Source of the DNA: Pictodentalium vernedei
Lineage: Eukaryota; Mollusca; Scaphopoda; Dentaliida; Dentaliidae
Reading direction: 5' to 3'
Assembly (NCBI GenBank): GCA_031216915.1
Contig: CM062289.1
Coordinates: 254,309,753-254,373,752 of the forward strand
DNA length: 64,000 bases
Shown: positions 10,690 through 23,166 of the stretch, in pieces
Position numbering within the stretch: the stretch's first letter is position 1
Layout of the letters: every line of letters starts with the position of its first letter
Notes under the pieces: generated by a model
Told to the model about the DNA's origin: nothing
The model's input: only the letters and a program-made list of their open reading frames with translations
The model's database searches: none
Program-made: the position numbers and the translations under genes

Positions 10690-10746
10690 TGCTGAATTTG
10701 CATATTACACGGGCGGATGCAGGCGATTCATTAGGTAAAGGGTTAA
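10690..10746. mobile_element. solo F1-type TTAA right terminus
   Basis: The sequence ends ATTAGGTAAAGGGTTAA exactly where E8 sequence resumes. No CCCTTTACC left terminus is found between 7438 and here. Another TTAA lies at 7556-7559, at the left edge of the insertion. Confidence 0.5.
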
Positions 10747-11878
10747 TGCAATGTTAGACTTATTTATCACTGTGGACTTAGAAAATTTCTGACCTGTTTT
10801 TGCAATGTTAGACTTTTTTTGTCAGTGTGGACTTAGAAAATTTCTGACCTGTTTCGCTGTACATGAGTGGAGGCTACCACCGGTACACTATGGCTTTTAT
10901 ATCTTATATGTGTTAAATACATCAATATAAGTCAACATTAACCCTTGGCCGGACATTTTTCAGAGATTTTCCACTTCTTTAATGCAATGATACACTTTTT
11001 TGTAAGTGTGGACTTGGAAAATTTCTGACCTGTTTTGCTATACATGTACATGACCGGACATTTTTTGCAGATTTGTAATAAGACTACGTTTATTGTAATG
11101 TATGCCATGGTTTGGTGTGCTAATAGGGATGGACACAGCCATTTTGTTAGCATTTTCCTGCATTCTGGTGAAGAAACTGTGCATTCATTCCATTATACCT
11201 TGTTTGAAAGAACTCATGGCTGCCTTTTCTCACGTAATATAATAGACTAAATGCTTATATTAGATGTAATGAGGTCTAATAGTTCTATAAATGTGGGGAA
11301 TTTAGTAGTAATTCCGTGAAGGATACTAGTTTTTTTTTATTTAATGACCAGGAGTTTACTCTATAACTTGCATGCAATTAACAGGACAAATTGGTGCTGA
11401 TACTGTGGTAAATGGTTTTGGTCTTGGGAGGTACATGAAATTAAGAGAGACATTCCGTTAAGAAATATGTAATTTGATGGATCCACCGTATATAAACAAC
11501 ATATCCGGTGAACAATTATTTAGCTGTAGTAGGGCAATATCACATTTGCATGCTGCACTCTCTCTAACCAAGCTCTATTATTTTCCCCCATATATCTCTA
11601 AAAAAAGCACATTGCATGTAGAGTCTTTTTGCATGTAAAGTGTATACTGGCACTCAATTTCCAGTCTCTCACTAATCAAGGAACAGGAAGAAAAGCCATC
11701 CAACAATGGGAATTGCTTTCTTCACCCTCAACCCAATGTAGCAGTTTCAGAGTTTCCGATTCCTGAGAGAATCAGAATCGATTCTCACATATGAGTCTCA
11801 CAAGGAAAACAATGAGAATCAACATTGGTTTTCACAAAAATGTTCTTTTGATTCTTATCACAGAATCTGAAAGTGTCC

Positions 11879-12110
11879 TTAACTGGTAGAGTGCTAAATT
11901 ATTTTGAATTCTTTCAATTTCTTTGTGCATCTTTGCCTCATTAAAATTTATGGGAGAGTGCCAATAGGCACTCACCCATAAATTGTTACAAGGCAAATCC
12001 TAACAGATAAAATAATATCACTTCAAAGATAATATTAAGCACATCCACAGAATATGAAACCTTTAAATTGTGGTACAGGCACTTCAGAATAAAGTCCTGC
12101 AACTGCTACC
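11879..12110. mobile_element. palindromic TTAA MITE, family F5 (left end clear)
   Basis: It begins TTAACTGGTAGAGTGCTAAA and has the hairpin centre GAGTGCCAATAGGCACTC. It aligns along its length with 24604-24834. The right terminus is decayed. Confidence 0.65.
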
Positions 12111-12344
12111 AGCAAGATCAAATCATGTGTTCTCCATGTACTTGTAAAGCAAGAAACTCACAAAATTTGGAATTTGGCATCTATGGGTTAAATTTGAGTA
12201 AATATATAAATATGAAGTTTGTTTTCTCCTATAGAATATATACACAGAATGGCACGCATGTGTGAATGGGTTAAGGAAGGATAGAACGAGAGGCCACAGG
12301 CCTCAAGTTGTATCCTTTCTCGATGGCACAAGTGCCATATCAAT

Positions 12345-12854
12345 TAACACATTCATACACGCCTTTGGTTCTGTGTTTATTACATGCCTTCACGTCTATA
12401 AAACAGTTATTAGAAGGACACTCAGCAATTCATTTGACAAATATCAACAAAAAGAACACATTTTATCGCCAAACAAATTTGCAAGGGGAACTCTTGTTAT
12501 TATTTTGTCTCCTGAATTCCATTAGGCACATAGAACACATTGGAACTCAGGGGACGATTTTTTTTTTTCTAGCTATCGCCAGTGACTCAAATTGTAATTG
12601 TGGTGCATGATTTGTAGAAAATTCCTGCAAAATTTTGCTTTAATTTAAAAATAGTCTGTCAATGATTTCTATTCCTCACATATGTGCGGAACAGATTTTC
12701 ATTTTCTGCATGGCAAGAAAATTTGAAATTTGGCACCTACCTGTTAAACTTGAGTAAATATATAAATTTGAAGTTTATTTTCTACTATAGAATATATACA
12801 CAGAATGCGAAGGCATATAATAAACACAGAATCACATGTGTGTGTGAATGGGTT
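12345..12854. mobile_element. palindromic TTAA MITE, family F3
   Basis: The left end is TTAACACATTCATACACG and the right end is TGTGTGTGAATGGGTTAA. The arms continue with 'ttctgtgtttattacatgcc' and 'ggcatataataaacacagaa'. The middle holds 'ttggaactcaggggacga'. Open frames of up to 100 aa fall within it by chance. A partial terminus of the same family ends at ~12273. Confidence 0.7.
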
Positions 12855-12882
12855 AATTGATATGACATGAGTGCCATATCGA

Positions 12883-13300
12883 TTAACCCATTCACACACG
12901 CGTGTCATTCTGTGTTTATTACACACCTTCACGTCTATAAAATAATTATTAGAAGGACACTCAGCAATTCATTTGACAACTATCAACAAAAAGAACACAT
13001 TTTATTGCCAAACAAATTTGCGAGGGGAACCTGTGTTACTATTTCGTCACCTGAGTTCCAATGTGTTCTATGTGCCTAATCACACATAGAACACATTGGA
13101 ACTAAGGGGATGATTTTTAGATATCGCTAGTGACTCAAATTGTAATTTCAGTTCACAATTTGTAGAAAATTCCGGTGAAATTTTGCTTCAATTTAAAAAT
13201 AGTCTGTCAATGATTTCTGTTCCGCACATGTGTGCAGAACAGATTTTCATTTTCTGCATGTATTAGTGTTGCTGTAGATGGGGATTTCAAAGGACAGGCA
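12883..13300. mobile_element. second F3 copy, right end missing
   Basis: It starts TTAACCCATTCACACACG and follows the family sequence (12900-13260), including the inverted pair 'gagttccaatgtgttctatg' / 'catagaacacattggaact' around 13053-13102. No closing terminus is found before 13300. Confidence 0.65.
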
Positions 13301-14000
13301 TGTAATAAATACATGTTGCACTCACAAGAGTATAACAGTACTCTTAAATTAAAAACCACCGGTATTCAGATACTGAAAATTGATTCTTGCAATAGGAGTT
13401 TGTGAGAATCAAACCTGATACTTGTGAATCGTGTCAAATTTTAAGGCCTTAGTTGAACTGGCTTGTGCTATTTACAAATTTTTTTATTTTTTTTTTTTAT
13501 TTTTTATCTCAAAAACTTTGCTTCTGATCTGTTATTGGAATGAGGTTATTGATCTTGTTCCAATGAAGAGCATTAAGCTAGGTTTTTGAGACAAATAATA
13601 AATAATTCTAGTTATTTTGGAATTTTGGGGGATGATCAGCTTCAATTCATGTTGGATAAAGGGTGAACCCATATCACCCAACATTAACACACCAGTAACT
13701 AAACCTTGCAGTGCACTGATCAAAATGCACTTACCCATCCAAAACTATGGGGCCACCAGTTTTCAGTCTTAAATGTGACTACATATTATATAGTCTTTGA
13801 GATAGTTAACCCTTAATTTATTTGGTCAACATGATGCAAAACCTGCCCCTTTAAATGTAATTATTATGCTACCTGACTTTCAACAAGTACACAGCTTGGT
13901 GCCTCGTGGCTAATTTCTATTAATGGTGCTTGACTACATGCTCCTGAAGGCTTTACATCTCAAACACATGATATTAAATAGACTGTTCCATAACTTTACC
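13301..14000. other. non-coding; contains a degenerate F1-like palindrome (13495-13665)
   Basis: 'atctcaaaaactttgcttct' and 'tagctaggtttttgagacaa'-like arms surround 'gttattggaatgagg'. The right end 'ggataaagggtgaaccc' resembles a mutated F1 terminus. The rest has no recognisable feature. Confidence 0.45.
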
Positions 14001-14860
14001 CAAATACAGAGTAACCCTTTTAATTGAATAGCTACTTTGTCAGTGAAAGTTAATAAATTAACAGGATTAATCAATTAACAGTGATTTAGTCACTTTTCTG
14101 TATTCTTGAGTTAACATGAGCATTTAATCTATTATATCTTGTTTGATAGAGCTCATGGATTAAACAGATTAAATGTCTGTATTGGTTGTACTGAGGTCTA
14201 TGAAGAAGTGGAATTTGATGATTGTTAGGGTAATTTCTTGACATATTAGAAAAAATTTTTATGATTTATTTCTTCTGTAACATAAGTTCATTTAACATTC
14301 AAATTTGTTTTGAATGTTTTAGTCATTTTTCAGTCTTAGTTTTTTGACATTTTCCTGTTTTTTCCTTGGAGAAGAAAGGTGGGTAAGGGACAAAGCACAT
14401 TGTGTCAGTGTGGTAGGTTTAGTAGAAATAAAATTGGGGAGAAAATATTCATGACAGGAGATCTGCAAACATTCAATCAAAATACACAGCTTTTGAGGGA
14501 GTGCAGATTGGAGGGATAAACATTTGATGAGCCAGTGTTACCTGTGGCAGGTCATGGTTTGAAGAATAAATACAATCCTTTTTATGATTTTGTCTTGCAT
14601 TTATCTAAACATATGTCATCACAGTGTTTCATTTCTGAGATGCTCTATCATGCCTGCACACCTTTGATGCACATCCTTTGTAACTTAGGTACTGGTGCCT
14701 AATTTTTTATACACATAGAGTATTAGTACAGGATATATCTAAGAATTTCTACTTCACAACCCAGGCACACATCTAAACATTGCATGTTTATTTTCCTATT
14801 GACCTCTGAAACTCTATGCCTTTACCCCACCCCTAGCCCAGGCCTACCTGGGAGAAGGCA
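14001..14860. other. non-coding; decayed copy of the 15001 MITE family
   Basis: 'taacccttttaattgaatag', 'ggattaatcaattaacagtg' and 'catttaatctattatatctt' are shared with 15001-15405. The rest of the interval shows nothing I can name. Confidence 0.45.
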
Positions 14861-14862
14861 TA

Positions 14863-14899
14863 CAGTGTGTGTGTGTGTGTGTGTGGGGGGGGGGGGGGC
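14863..14899. repeat. (GT)n(G)n microsatellite
   Basis: A run of GT dinucleotides passes directly into a G homopolymer of about 16 bases. Confidence 0.9.
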
Positions 14900-15000
14900 A
14901 TAAAGTTACAGACACCAATATGAAAATAAACATGGCAAAAAACATTAAAAAGTAAGAGGAGTGGCCAGTTTGCATGATTTATGCACAAAAGAAAACTCAG

Positions 15001-15405
15001 TGCAGTGGAACCCTGTTAATTGAATAGCCACTTTGCCAACAAAAATTAACAGAGATTGTGTCACTTTCCTGTATTCTAGAGATAAATTTAGCATTTATTC
15101 TATTATATCTTGTTTGATAGAGCTACATGAGCTATGACAAACAATCTATACTAGATTAAATGCCTGTGTTGAATGTACTGAGGCCGAAAAGGTATACAAA
15201 CAAAGAAAAACTGTGGAGAGTCAGGGTAATTTCTCGACAGGTTACACGATTTTTTATTCAATAATAGGAGTTTATAACCTATATTCAATTAACAGGTCAG
15301 ATTTGTACTTGAGGTACGGGTAAATGGTTTTGTGTTGAGAAATTATATTCAATTAACAGGGTTATTCAGTTAAGAGATATCCAATTAAGTGGGCTCCATT
15401 GTATC
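15001..15405. mobile_element. Tigger/pogo-like MITE
   Basis: The left end is 'cagtggaaccctgttaattg' and the right end is 'caattaagtgggctccattg', an imperfect inverted repeat. The interior contains the palindrome 'ttatatcttgtttgatagag' / 'acaaacaatctatactagat'. Related partial copies lie near 1100-1290, 14001-14215 and 26220-26800. The superfamily is assigned only from the style of the termini. Confidence 0.5.
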
Positions 15406-17093
15406 TTATAGTATGTATATTGTGCTTGTTGTTTTCATTCCAACTAGTTGTTTTCTATCCAAAGAATAATCAAAATATGAATCATCATTTGGAAGTTCTT
15501 GCTAAAAAAGTTGAATTGCTATTTTTAGAAACTAAGATTGCAAGTTAATTTGCATAATTTATGCACAAGAGAAAAACCTGTGTATGTTATGTATGTTGTG
15601 CTAGTGGTTTTCTATACCAAAAATAATCAGAATCTGAATCAGCATTTAAAAGTTCTTGATAAAAATGTGTGTTTGCTAGCTTTAGAAGAAAAAAATTGAC
15701 ATCCTGTTCATCTCATCTGAACCACTGTGGCATATCTCCTGTTTGGGTCATCTCATTTGCCTGCCTATATGTTGGTTTGGACCAACAGACAAATGGATGA
15801 ACAGACAAATAGATGGATAGATGCAATCCAGTGTACCCACCCCCTTGAGAGTGTGGGGGGGGGGGGTATAATAATTGCACTGGCACAATAAAAAAGGTTT
15901 CTATTTGTATTTCTGTTGTCTTTATATCAGACTTGAAAGAATGATACAGAGTGCTGGAGGAAAATTTAAGATTATTGTACAGTTACCATTTAGGTTATAT
16001 ATTATTTTTGTTTCATTATTGTTTTTAAATTAATTTTCAAAGTATATATTTTATTTTACAAGATACTTCTGAAAGTACTGAAGCTGCACATTCTTAGATG
16101 TACTCAACCTTCTTGTTTTTGTTTTTATCATTTTTATTTATTGTATTTTTATGTAAGATTTCTTTTTATTCTGAAAATGATTCCACCAGGTAACGGTTTT
16201 GCTGCCATGTCTAAATTCACAGTTATAGCAGAACCATGTGCCCTGATTCCCTTCCCCTGTTCACCTGATTTTATGCCTTCCATATTGACATTTGATTGTA
16301 CACAACATATCGAGATTCGATAAGTGAATAAAGTTAGGCTTCAGTACATCATCCAGGTGGTCATACAGGAAATTAGTTTGGGCAACATATAGATATTGGC
16401 GACCGTACACAGAGTGACTAGCCCTAATACAGGAAATTAGTTTGGGCACCCTATGGATATTGGCAACCATGCAAGGAGTCACTAGTCCTTACCTACTCTG
16501 AGGGCAGACTTTGTCCATGTTTTGTCTTTAACTATACCTCGGTCAACGAGAACAAGTGCATTAGACAATTGCTTCAAGAAACCATTGCCAGTTTTATTTT
16601 GCACTCTGGCAACTTCAAATCATTCTCACTTTTGGCTATATTTTATGTATATAAGACCAAATATTTTATCCAGTTATACCTTGTTTGGCAGAGGAGATGC
16701 TCTGTTAAACAAGATATTGGTTAAATTATTTGATGGCATTGTGTGAAAATTATGCTGCCAAAATTTGTGTGTTTTGACATCAGAGTTCTGAGAGTAAATT
16801 GTTATTTAGTAAAACCAGAAATTATGTGAACTGTTCACCTAACATGAACACATTTAGGCCAAACAAAATGAAATAATTGATTCTCAGGCATTTTTAAAAA
16901 AAACAAATGAGGGAGGGCGGTTTTTTTTTTAAATTTTTATTCCTGATGGAATGATCGCCGATTCCTAAAATCCAGTTGTGAGAGCCAAAAATTAAATACT
17001 TGAGATTCCATGTTGATTTCAATGATAGATTTTTTTGGTAATAGTGATCATACAACACAAAATCCATATAGAACAACTAAAATGGAGATCAAA
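15406..17093. other. non-coding; repeat tail and a 66-bp duplication
   Basis: 15778-15893 is a GACAGACAAATGGATG-rich tail as at 1905-2165. 16365-16490 carries two copies of 'acaggaaattagtttgggca', 66 bp apart. 16640-16800 resembles a decayed F2 element ('gacatcagagttctgagagt'). No gene is apparent. Confidence 0.5.
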
Positions 17094-18118
17094 AATAATA
17101 ATAATAATAATAATAATAATAATTTCAGTCTAAAATCCACAAAATGTGCTCTTTGGCTTTACATACAAAAAAAAGGGAAATGATTTCTTATCTACATATT
17201 GGTGCAGAAAGCTTGTTTGTAGAGATGCCTTTTCAAACCAGCTTTGAATGACTCAGTTTCCTGTGGTAGTCTCAGGTGACTCGGTAAAAGGTTCCAGAGA
17301 TTAGGGGCGGCGATCAAAAAGGCCCGGTCACCCGCGGATGCTAATTTTGAAACGGGTTGGACCAAGGTGTGCGAGTCCGAAGAACGGAGGTCTCTGCCAG
17401 GTGTGTAGTATGTGACCAGATCTGAGAGATATGATGGTGCCTGGACATTAATACATTTATATGTCAGAAGGATTATTTTATATTGAATTCTTTGTTGGAC
17501 AGGAAGACAGTGGAGGTCAGCTAGGATAGGTGTTATGTGGCACGACTTCCTATTTCGAGTTACACACCTAGCAGCACAATTTTGGATATCTTGAAGCTTA
17601 TCCAGTGACGCCTTTTTGCATCGGTATAGCAGTGAGTTGCAATAATCAAGATGACTATTGACAAAAGCGTGGACTAATTTTCAGCTGTGTGTTTGTCTAT
17701 CAACATTCGCACCCTGCTGATATTTCTAAGATGGTAGAATGCAGCACGACACACCTGCTGGACGTGTTTGTCAGCTGCCAACGACTCATCGATGAAATAT
17801 CCCAGGTTACGAACGGTAGCCGATGGTATAATGCTATTTCCTTCTATTGATAATGGAAGTTTTTAAATTTTGCCTAATTGGTGAGGTAAACCAATGTAAA
17901 TAACCTCCGTTTTGTCGGCATTTAACTTTAAAAAAGTTATTAGTCATCCAGTCTTTGATGTCCGCCACACATTCCTCTAGTCGATGACATGCAAACGCTT
18001 CATTATCCGGTTTAAAATGGATGTATAGCTGGGTGTCATCGGCATAAAAGTGAAATTGTAGGCCATGGCTGCGGATGATATCACCCAGGGGAAGAACATA
18101 AATCACATACAATATGAC
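17094..18118 (-). pseudogene. 5'-truncated LINE (CR1/L2/Rex1-like) reverse transcriptase 3' end
   Basis: On the - strand the fragment enters the palm domain with LGDIIRSHGLQFHFYADDTQ, whose YADD is the catalytic motif C. It continues through LEECVADIKDWMTNNFFKV, then frameshifts into an LNADKTEVIYIG-like segment, NLGYFIDESLAADKHV, CRAAFYHLRNISRVRMLID and the familiar downstream thumb/C-terminal pattern with several stops. It ends in an (ATT)n tail at 17097-17122, as expected for a LINE 3' end. The 5' truncation at ~18118 is typical of target-primed reverse transcription. It is dead: frameshifts and stops interrupt it, and no endonuclease domain is present. Confidence 0.85.
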
Positions 18119-20514
18119 CACTTATTGCAATGAGCTCTTTAACTGGTTGACCGCTGGAAGCCACAATCAGGCCTTTCAAAAAAATGAAGGTACCAGTGCA
18201 AAAGCCAACATTTTCCTTACCCATGCTTCGTATTCAGTCAAACGTAAAATAATAGTTTGTTTATATAAATCTGTAATAAAACAAATTTAGATGAACAAAT
18301 TCAGAGCACCAAAACTAATCTAGCCCTCAACCAGTTAAATAAGTATTTATTTTGTACATGCATATGAGAATCGTGTCACATTTCGCAAAGAGAATAACAA
18401 TACTGTATCAATATATATGACATATTGCATTGGAGATCTTGATGTGATACCGCTAAAATCAAACCCTATGATAGTTTTATACATTTTGAATTTTACCTAC
18501 GAAATAAATATGACGAACGTGGTCCGAATAAATGGATGCACCGCTGCCTGAGAATCAAAAGATTAATTTTCTTTAGCCTTACAGTGCATTTTCTGTCCTG
18601 AATAAATTTACAGTTTTGCTTCCAAAACAGCATATGACCACTTATTGCATTGAGCACAATGAGCTTATTCCATTGAGGGATCATACTGTACTGACCTGGG
18701 AATAAGCCCAGAGGGTTCATGAAGTAAAAGAGGGCAAAAGTATACGGGTGGGCTTATTTTAGAGAGGTCAAGCCTGCAGAAAAATTTGTGATCTTGTATG
18801 CTTTGGGCAAGGGATTCTTTTTCGTTGTAGTAACTTCCATGTACCAGCCAGCATGGCTGTCATCGATGTTGTCATTACAAAGTCAGGGACTGAGCTAATT
18901 GACAAGTAATGGGCTCTGAAACTGAAATCTGAAAAGTTGGAAGGTGGGCTTATTTTCAATTATGGGCTTTATACCTGGGTCAGTGAAGTAAGCTATGTTT
19001 AGAACAAATTCCTTTTTACCATCACAAATTTTCAATAATGATTCCAGTGTATATCACTGAGTAGATTTTGTGAATGTATTCGAGAAAAGGTTAACATTTT
19101 ATCTCGTATTTGGATGCCCAAATAAACAGTGCCCCAACGCATTATAACAGCTTCAAAGTCTGCATGTATTAGCTCGTGTCAGTTCTTTGTGATCCTTCTG
19201 GAGCTATTTTTACTTGACAGAAGTGTTTTAGCATAAGCTTGATCTCTTTCTTTCACCAGAAATTCGAGAAAACTCCATTTGCTGAGTCCTTAAAGTTCAC
19301 GAAAAATTTGTTAGAATCAAAATATTGTGTTAACACATGAATCGAAGGCCATTTGCTTGAATGATAATTCTTTGTTTCATTGGACAGTTATAGGGCAGAG
19401 CACTATTTTCCAGTAGTTGGCATGTTCAAAAAACTAATTGTATACATGAAACAGTTGCAGTTGGTTGCCTGTTTGGGGATATGTGTGTTGGACTAGTCCT
19501 AGGAATTAGCCCTGGCAATCAACTGTGTCACGATAAAATGATGGCAATCTGCCACAACTTTTACTGACATTGCCAATTATCGTGGTTTATTGTGGTGATT
19601 TGTAGACTCCTTGTCTGAAAAGTTCACTGAGAAACATACGTATGTGTATGTACAAAAAAAGTCATCCTTAAAATTCATGTCAAGTGTGGGCCAAAAGGGG
19701 CCACAACTCCCCCATGCCCCATTATCCAGATAGCTACCGGCCTGACCTCCCCGTGGGAACCGCGGGAAGTAAGCAGCACTTGTTTACTGTGGTAAACCAG
19801 TTCCGCTTTACTAGTAAAATAGGACCCAGTCACCAATGCTTGGGGTGAAAGTCCTCTAAAATGGGCAACATGTTGATCAACGATTGACTAAACTTGACTT
19901 CATCTCCATGTTGTGTCACGATTAGCCATAGTGCATAAATATGTGACGTTAACCACCAACAAACAAACAAACAAACAACCGGCCTGACCATTTATTTTTA
20001 ACTTCTGCAGCCTCGATGGCATACGAGTATTTTTGTGAGAAGGCATTGTTATTTGCTTCTTAGTGGGTATTCCATACAACGTTGGAGACTGATATATCAA
20101 CAAGAGCATGTCTAAACACAGACCAAGTGGTTGCAATGCTCTTGACAACTTGATGCAGTAATATGTAGACGTTTTAGTTCTTATTTGCATAAACTTGTGT
20201 TTGTGTACTGTCCATACATATCGCATATCATGTTGCCATATCACTAAACATATATTGAAAATACTCAAACAGCCCTAATTATGATCTGCTGGTCTCTGTG
20301 CTTGGCGGTAACTTCTAAACCTGTTTTTTGAGTCCACAAGTTGTATAAGCATCAAATTATTGCTAATTATCAAACTAGAAGACAAAAGTTGCAAACAAAT
20401 TTCGTAAATAAAAATGATTTCATTTTTTTGCTCCCAAAACATAACTCATGAACCCTTTATTGGAACAAACACATAATCTATATTTTTGAGGCAAAAATTA
20501 ACTATGGGTGGCAA
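18119..20514. other. non-coding; scattered repeat fragments
   Basis: 18630-18690 and 20430-20500 resemble F1 hairpin pieces ('gagcttattccattgaggga'). 19755-19870 is a dispersed ~110-bp repeat ('cttgtttactgtggtaaacc', 'gtcaccaatgcttggggtga') also seen at 26885-27030, 27560-27625 and 50800-50945. 19890-19980 is a SINE 3' tail (see separate entry). Nothing else is recognisable. Confidence 0.5.
19890..19980 (+). mobile_element. SINE 3'-tail fragment
   Basis: 'gtcacgattagccatagtgc', 'aaatatgtgacgttaaccac' and the (CAAA)n end match the tail of the SINE at 32268-32565. The head and body are absent. Confidence 0.65.
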
Positions 20515-20970
20515 TTTTTAGCTCAACTTTGACGTAGTCAAATTTTTAGCTCAACTTTGACATAGTCAAATTTGAGGTTATGCCTTGGCCCATCATCTGT
20601 CTGTTCATCTGTCAACAATTCAATACGGCTCGGGCTAGAGGCCGTATTTATGAAACGAAAGTTCTGACTTGAATAAATCATTGTCTGAATGTTTAGTAAC
20701 ATGGAATACATCACATATAATACAGGTTTTTTTCTCGTGCAGAATTTCTGCAAATTAGATGAACTTTGATTTTTTCAGTGCTACTTACACACAGTAAGTA
20801 CACATGTCAATACGGCTTGGGCTAGGGGCTGTATTTATGAACCGATCTTCACGAAACTTCTTGGGCACCTTTGTTATCACCTTGGGATGAGAACGAGTGT
20901 TTCTGGGTGCGGTCCAAAATTCAAGATGGCTGCCAGCAGCCATTTTGTATCGAAATTAGGTCCAATCAGT

Positions 20971-21041
20971 TTTTAGCTCACCTGGCCTAAAAGGTCATGT
21001 GAGCTTTTCTCATCATTTGGCGTCTGTCGTTGTCCGGTGTC

Positions 21042-21072
<31 letters not shown>

Positions 21073-23166
21073 TGTAACTGCTGAGCTGGTGTGAACCAAA
21101 CTTGGCAGGAATGGTCTATGGGAGGCCCTCTACAAACGATCCTCATTTTGTTCCCATCAGATGAAAAACATGGCTTCCAGAGGCATTCTTTGATTCTGGT
21201 TGGTGGATTTTCAAAAATCTTCTCAGAAACTGCCAGGCCAAATGTTTTGAAACTTCGCATGAATGATGACTGGGACCCCCTCTACCAACGATCCTCATTT
21301 AATGTTGATTGGGTCACAAACACGGCTGCAATTGCTGCTTATAGTTACTGTAGAAACCCTATCCTCATTCCGTTCCCGTGGGTTGAAAAATATGGACACC
21401 AGAGGCATTCTTTGATTCTGGTTGGTGAATTTTCAAAATCTTCTCCTCTGAAACTGCCAGGCCAAATTGTTTGATACTTCACATAAATGATGCCTAGGAC
21501 CCCCTTTACCAACAATCCTCATTGAATGTTGATTGGGTTGTAAACATGGCCGTAATTGCGGCTTATAGTTACTATAGAAACCCTATGGGAAATCACATTT
21601 TCATCTTCTCTGGAACTACTGAGCCGACGTGAACCAAACTTCACAGGAATGATCTATGAGAGGATGGAAATATTTGGCCGCCGGAGGCTATATTCTGATG
21701 CTTAACCCAGTGCCTATCCTGTCTGCACAGAGATCGGCACTGTCAGCAAAATACCTGTTTTTTGAGAATCTGATAAGGGTTGGTTCCAGTTTTCTCCACT
21801 GAGAACTGGGGAAAAAACCCAAAATATTGTGTATACAGTATAAGTCAAAATAAGTTGTAGCATAACTGCAATAAACTAAGTAAACTGCTGCTCCTGCACT
21901 GACAAGATCAGAATCTGACATTTTCTGGAAAGCTATCAGTGAGAGCTTTCCAGAAAATGATGTCAGCTTCTGGTCTTATCAGTGTAGGAAGAGAAAGATA
22001 CATAGTTTATAGGATTATCCTACAACTTATTTTGACTTGTACTGTAAACAACTGCAGCTGTAATTATGTTAATACATGTATTACTCTCAAGTTGCTTATC
22101 AGAAATACTGATTGATGACAGGTGTTTGGAAAGCATGGAAGTTTTGTTTATTTTCTTTTCCCATTATGTCAGCTTAGCTGACCAGTAATCATTTAAGATA
22201 TGACAAAATTGGAGTAAAATGTATTTCCTGTAATCCTTTACCTATCCAAAGCTATTTGAAAGAGAATACTGACTGAAAAAATTGTAATTTTCAAAATATT
22301 TAACCTTCTTTTACTGATTTTTTTGTTGAAACAGAATTCATAAATGTGGGCATTTTCAAGAAATCTTCTTTGAAACTATAAGGCCACGTTTTGAAACTTA
22401 ATGTGACTGATGCCTGTAACCCCCTGTACCAATGATCCTCCTTTAATCTTCATCGGGTTGCAATTAAGGCTGCAATTGTGGCTTATAGTTACTATAGAAA
22501 CCCTATAGGAAGTCACATTTTCATCATCTTCTCGGAAAGTACTGAGCCAGTGTGAACCAGACTTGGTAGACATGGTCTATGAGAGGTTCTCTACAACTGT
22601 TACTCATTTTATTCCTGTTGGGTGAAAAATGTAGGCTGCCAGAAGCATTCTTTGATTCTGATTGGTCAATTTTCAAAACTCTTCTCCTCTGAAACCACAG
22701 GGCCAAATGTTTTGAAACATTGCATGGTTGATGACTGGGACACCCTCTACCAACCTTCCTCATTTAATGTTGATCGTGTTGCAAACATGGCCACAATTGC
22801 AGTTTATAGTTACTATAGAAAAACCCTATGGGAAATCACATTTTCATCTTCTCTCTGGAACTACTGAGCTGACGTGAACCAAAACTTGGCAGGAATGGTC
22901 TATAGGAGACCCTCTACAAACGATCCTCTTTTTGTTCCCGTTGGTTGGAAAATATGGTCACCTGAGACATTCTATGATTCTGTTTGATGGATTCAAATGT
23001 TTTGAAACTTCAAAATGATTGAGGATGGGGACACCTTCTACCAATGATCCTCATGTAATGTTGCAAACATGGCCACAATTGCAGCTCATAGTTACCATGG
23101 AAAGCCTATGGGAAATCACATTTTCATATGCAGTTCCAAGTGGGTGATTACAGGCTCTTTAGATCC
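20971..23166 (+). mobile_element. Helentron/'pearl'-like element E3 nested in E2
   Basis: The 5' TTTTAGCTCACCTGGCC has a hairpin closing at GTGAGCT (21005). The core has several diverged ~200-300-bp units built on 'ggcattctttgattctggtt', 'ctctaccaacgatcctcatt' and 'gcttatagttactatagaaa'. The 3' end is a decayed GGGTGATTACAGGCTC (23142-23157). The host unit 'aatcag-tttttttgtacac' (compare 5840-5880) is split at its T-run, giving the insertion site. Confidence 0.7.
21834..22046. mobile_element. 213-bp foldback MITE inside E3
   Basis: The termini TACAGTATAAGTCAAAATAA and TTATTTTGACTTGTACTGTA flank ~100-bp arms around AGCTTTCCAGAAAATG and its complement. TA-bounded ends suggest a Tc1/mariner-type origin. 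Confidence 0.7.

Larger units (their letters stand above)
7438..11150 (+). mobile_element. Helentron/'pearl'-like element E8, interrupted by a DIRS-like insertion
   Basis: The left part (7480-7560: 'gcgagcttatgtcatgaccc', then 'aacacttgtgtt') and the right part (10745-11150) correspond to adjacent parts of the 428-bp element at 27673-28106. The right end is 'ggtgtgctaatagggatgga' followed by TTTTGTTAG. The 5' AGCT hairpin has decayed. About 3.2 kb of foreign sequence (7557-10742) separates the two halves. Confidence 0.6.

Noticed and set aside
21091..21474. 127-aa frame on + in element E3
   Set aside because: It spans two diverged tandem units and repeats the same peptide pattern (RHSLILVG), as expected of a repeat rather than a gene.
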